A stretch of DNA of 53,550 nt from Mesorhizobium intechi (GTDB lineage: Bacteria > Pseudomonadota > Alphaproteobacteria > Rhizobiales > Rhizobiaceae), in the NCBI RefSeq assembly GCF_002879535.1, contig NZ_PNOT02000314.1, positions 1-53,550 on the forward strand, in the 5' to 3' direction. Positions 50,839-53,550 of the stretch are shown piece after piece; the stretch's first letter is position 1, and every line of letters starts with the position of its first letter. The position numbers and the translations under genes were made by a program. The notes under the pieces were generated by a model. The model was not told where the DNA came from and made no database searches. It was given only the letters and a program-made list of their open reading frames with translations.

Positions 50839-51974
50839 TGGCCCGCTCCCGATATCTCGACCGTCTGCCCAGGACTGAGCAACTGCCCGCCCGCGGTCAC
50901 GACGCTCTCGCCCTCGTTCAGTCCGCTGGTGATGACGACCGTGCCGGAATCGAAGGCCAGCACCTCGACAGGCGTCGTCGCCACCGCCTTGGTCGAGGGG
51001 TCGACGATCCACACCGCCGGCTTGCCGGCGCTGGATGTCAGCGCCTGCCAGGGCAGCAGGATCGCCTTCGCCGGCTTGGCGCTGACCGAGCCGATGACGG
51101 CCGCCCCCAGCGGCATGCCGGCTGGCGTGTCGGCAATGCCGACCTTGACCCGTATCGAACCGGAAGCCTGGTCGACCGCTGGCGAGATTTCGCGCACCTT
51201 GCCTGTCGCCCGCACCTGCGGGTCGGACAGCAATGTGATCGTCACCGCCGGCGAGGCCGGCGTCCTGGCGACCAGCGTCTCCTGCACGTTGAACACAGCA
51301 TCGCGGTCGCCGTCCTCGGCGACGGTGAAGACGGTTTGTGCCGCCTGCACCACCTGGCCGGTTTCGACCTGACGGGCGGTGATGACGCCGGCGGCGCCCG
51401 CCTTAAGCTCGGTGAAGGATAGATTCTGCTGGGCGTTGGCGAATGCGCTCTGCGCGGCATCGACGCTGCCTTGCGCCACCTTCAGCGCCTGGTCGGCGGC
51501 GTCATAGTCGCGCCTTGTGGTGAAGCCCTGGGCCAGCAGCGTCTTCTGCCGCTCGAAAGCGGCGGCGGACTGGGTCAGCTGCGCTCGTGCCGCGTCAAGA
51601 TCGGCCTGTGCGGAGCGCAGGTCGGATTGCTGCTCCTGCGGATCGATGCGGGCAAGCACCGCACCCTGGTCGACATGCTGGCCGACATCGACAAGCCGTT
51701 CGGCGATGCGTCCGCCGACCCGGAACGACAGATTGTTCAGCGTGCGCGCCGCGATCACCCCGGTCAGCGAGGTTCTCGGCGCATAGTCGGCCATCGCCAC
51801 CGTTTCGGTGCGCACCATGATCGGCAGTTTCTTGTCCGCCGCTTCCTGCTTCTGGCAGCCGGCAAGCAGCATTGCGGCTGCGCAGACGCACACGGCCGAG
51901 GCTATTGGAAACGACGAAAGGCTGGAGGTTTTGACGGATGGCGGCGAGACGGACGATGTCGCGTTCCTCATCAT
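50835..51974 (-). CDS. RND efflux periplasmic adaptor, first copy
   Basis: A 379-residue membrane-fusion lipoprotein and the first gene of the pump operon. The leader contains AAAMLLAGCQKQ, a clear lipobox. The helical hairpin is visible as RSAQADLDAARAQLTQSAAA and FERQKTLLAQGFTTRRDYDA. The start ATG 51974 opens a 40-residue leader, longer than usual, and a later in-frame start is possible. The upstream gap to gabT (51975-52210) is the divergent promoter region and encodes nothing I can support. Confidence 0.9.
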   Translation of the reverse strand: MMRNATSSVSPPSVKTSSLSSFPIASAVCVCAAAMLLAGCQKQEAADKKLPIMVRTETVAMADYAPRTSLTGVIAARTLNNLSFRVGGRIAERLVDVGQHVDQGAVLARIDPQEQQSDLRSAQADLDAARAQLTQSAAAFERQKTLLAQGFTTRRDYDAADQALKVAQGSVDAAQSAFANAQQNLSFTELKAGAAGVITARQVETGQVVQAAQTVFTVAEDGDRDAVFNVQETLVARTPASPAVTITLLSDPQVRATGKVREISPAVDQASGSIRVKVGIADTPAGMPLGAAVIGSVSAKPAKAILLPWQALTSSAGKPAVWIVDPSTKAVATTPVEVLAFDSGTVVITSGLNEGESVVTAGGQLLSPGQTVEISGAGQ

Positions 51975-52210
51975 GGGCTCCCCCAGCCGCGGGTCGCTCG
52001 CTGATCGCGATGCCGCGCGGATGTCAGGAGGATAGTCGATCCCCGGAAAAAGGAAACCGGCCTCGTACGCGTATCGTCCGACTGGTTAAGGTCCGGATCT
52101 TCCGTCGCAGGCCCAATCGCCCGCCGGTGGTGCCGACTTGAGGAAAACGTGAAATAAGGTCAGAAGACACCTGATCAACGAGGACGGGCGCCGGCCCGAT
52201 GAGGGATATC

Positions 52211-53488
52211 ATGAAGAATTCAGCCATCTCCGAACGCAAAAACCAGTCGATCTCGCGCGGCGTCGGCATGACCACGCAAATCTATGCCGACCGGGCTGAA
52301 AATTCGGAAATCTGGGATGTCGAAGGCCGTCGCTACATCGACTTTTCCTCGGGCATCGCCGTCGTCAACACCGGCCACCGCCATCCCAGGGTGATCGAGG
52401 CGGTCAAGGCGCAGCTCGACCGTTTCACCCACACCTGCCACCAGGTCGTGCCCTATGAGAGCTACGTCAGACTGGCCGAACGGCTGAACGCCATGTTGCC
52501 CGGCAAGTTCGAGAAGAAGACGATCTTCGTCACCACCGGCGCCGAAGCGGTCGAGAACGCCATCAAGATCGCCCGCAATGCCACCGGACGCCCGGCCGTC
52601 ATCGCCTTCGCCGGCGGCTTCCACGGCCGCACCTTCATGGGCATGGCGCTGACCGGCAAGGTCGTGCCCTACAAGGTCGGCTTCGGCGCCATGCCGGGAG
52701 ACGTCTATCACGCGCCGTTCCCGGTGGCGTTGCACGGCGTGTCGGTCGCCGATTCTCTTGCCGCACTCGACCGGTTGTTCAAGGCCGATGTCGATCCGGC
52801 CCGCGTCGCCGCCATCATTGTCGAGCCAGTTCAGGGCGAGGGCGGTTTCTACGAGGCGCCGCGCGAATTCCTGACCGCGCTGCGCAAGCTGTGCGACCAG
52901 CACGGCATGCTTTTGATCGCTGACGAGGTGCAGACCGGCTTTGCCCGCACCGGCAAGATGTTCGCGATGGATCACCACGACGTCGCGGCCGACATCACCA
53001 CCATGGCCAAGAGCCTGGCCGGCGGCTTTCCGCTTTCGGCCGTCACCGGCCGCGCCGAGATCATGGATGCGCCGGGCCCCGGCGGCCTCGGCGGCACCTA
53101 TGGCGGCAGCCCGATCGGCGTTGCGGCAGCGCATGCCGTGCTCGACGTGATCGAGCACGAAAAGCTGTGCGACCGCGCCAACACGCTGGGCGCGCGGCTG
53201 AAGCAGCGCCTGCAGTCGATCCGCGACGACGTGCCCGAGATCGTCGATATAAGGGGCCTTGGCTTCATGAACGCGGTCGAGTTCAACGACGTCAAGAAGG
53301 GTCTGCCGTCGGCCGAGATCGCCAACGCCATCCGGCTGAAGGCGCTCGACAAGGGCCTGATCCTGCTGACCTGTGGCGTTTACGGCAACGTCATCCGCTT
53401 CCTCGCACCGATCACCATCCAGGACGAGGTCATGAACGAGGCGCTCGACATCCTGGAAAGCTCGATCCGCGAAGTCTGCGCTGCCTAG
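52211..53488 (+). CDS. gabT: 4-aminobutyrate--2-oxoglutarate transaminase
   Basis: A 425-residue class III PLP aminotransferase that converts GABA and 2-oxoglutarate to succinate semialdehyde and glutamate. The N-terminus reads ISRGVGMTTQIYADRAENSE. GAEAVENAIKIARNATGRPA and FHGRTFMGMALTGK form the cofactor pocket, DEVQTGFARTGKMFAM supplies the Asp contact, and the Schiff-base lysine is Lys267 in MAKSLAGGFPLSAV. ATG 52211 follows GAGGGAT closely and is favoured over ATG 52199. GABA catabolism is important in rhizobia, and a gabD partner may lie beyond the window. Confidence 0.95.
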   Translation: MKNSAISERKNQSISRGVGMTTQIYADRAENSEIWDVEGRRYIDFSSGIAVVNTGHRHPRVIEAVKAQLDRFTHTCHQVVPYESYVRLAERLNAMLPGKFEKKTIFVTTGAEAVENAIKIARNATGRPAVIAFAGGFHGRTFMGMALTGKVVPYKVGFGAMPGDVYHAPFPVALHGVSVADSLAALDRLFKADVDPARVAAIIVEPVQGEGGFYEAPREFLTALRKLCDQHGMLLIADEVQTGFARTGKMFAMDHHDVAADITTMAKSLAGGFPLSAVTGRAEIMDAPGPGGLGGTYGGSPIGVAAAHAVLDVIEHEKLCDRANTLGARLKQRLQSIRDDVPEIVDIRGLGFMNAVEFNDVKKGLPSAEIANAIRLKALDKGLILLTCGVYGNVIRFLAPITIQDEVMNEALDILESSIREVCAA

Positions 53489-53550
53489 CCTTCCCCCCCT
53501 TGTGGGGAGGTCGGACCGAAGGTCCGGGTGGGGGGGCTCGGCGCCGACCC
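53489..53550. repeat. Palindromic intergenic repeat, cut by window end
   Basis: CCTTCCCCCC...TGGGGAGG and CGGACC-GAA-GGTCCG (53512-53526) form nested hairpins directly after the gabT stop, and GGTCGG at 53510 could pair with CCGACC near the window end. This CCCCTTGTGGGGAGG type of element is a well-known dispersed repeat in Mesorhizobium and other rhizobia. It may serve as the gabT transcript end. Confidence 0.75.

Noticed and set aside
1..53550. CRISPR array, prophage, insertion sequence or integrated element.
   Set aside because: No regularly spaced direct repeats, transposase, integrase or phage structural genes were found; base and codon use look even throughout.

Overview
The window is GC-rich (clearly above 60 percent GC by eye) and reads as a chromosomal segment of an alphaproteobacterium of the Rhizobiales, most likely Mesorhizobium or a close relative. 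This rests on gene orders typical of rhizobia (cycM / kdsB / pheA; nudC - HIT - SRP RNA - dnaX - ybaB; a yej transporter operon), on the LplT-PlsC-Aas type fusion protein, and on short mosaic intergenic repeats of the kind known from Mesorhizobium. The assignment is inferred from memory of these families, not from a database search. No phage, transposase, integrase or CRISPR array was seen. The only stretch over 300 bases without a protein gene is 34972-35315, and it holds the SRP RNA.

Region 1 (1-5388): a left-truncated FAD-dependent oxidoreductase, a MarR regulator and two subunits of an indolepyruvate:ferredoxin oxidoreductase-like enzyme, all on the plus strand and tightly packed. Region 2 (5389-9346): a cluster of three TGAAC/GTTCA palindromes, then a 1139-residue fusion of lysophospholipid flippase, acyltransferase and acyl-ACP synthetase, then a mosaic repeat. 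Region 3 (9347-15011): a frameshifted small secreted GCGPG-type gene, a DUF1501 (Tat) / DUF1800 pair, an intact GCGPG-type paralogue, and an EF-hand / ECF sigma / membrane anti-sigma-like / CpxP-like set on the minus strand. Region 4 (15236-21818): a DUF2158 protein, tRNA-Thr(CGT), a membrane protein, an ATP-dependent DNA ligase with its ligase-associated exonuclease, a TPR methyltransferase, a lipoprotein and a small P-loop kinase.

Region 5 (21827-30458): a yej-type peptide importer operon with two tandem substrate-binding proteins (one Sec, one Tat leader), ending in a D-2-hydroxyacid dehydrogenase. Region 6 (30575-41154): housekeeping genes, namely cycM, kdsB, pheA, a Dabb protein, nudC, a HIT protein, SRP RNA, dnaX, ybaB, an unknown protein, a SleB lipoprotein hydrolase, recR and a lytic transglycosylase. 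Region 7 (41416-46632): a complete five-gene dipeptide/oligopeptide ABC importer. Region 8 (46673-51974): an RND efflux pump with two tandem lipoprotein adaptors. Region 9 (52211-53550): gabT and the start of a palindromic repeat.

No single block is plainly a new defence or mobile system. The most promising items are the triple operator in front of the phospholipid-repair fusion gene, the IOR-like operon with an Asp-substituted iron-sulfur motif, the EF-hand / ECF / anti-sigma / CpxP-like set, the Tat/Sec pair of YejA-like binding proteins, and the frameshifted GCGPG paralogue.
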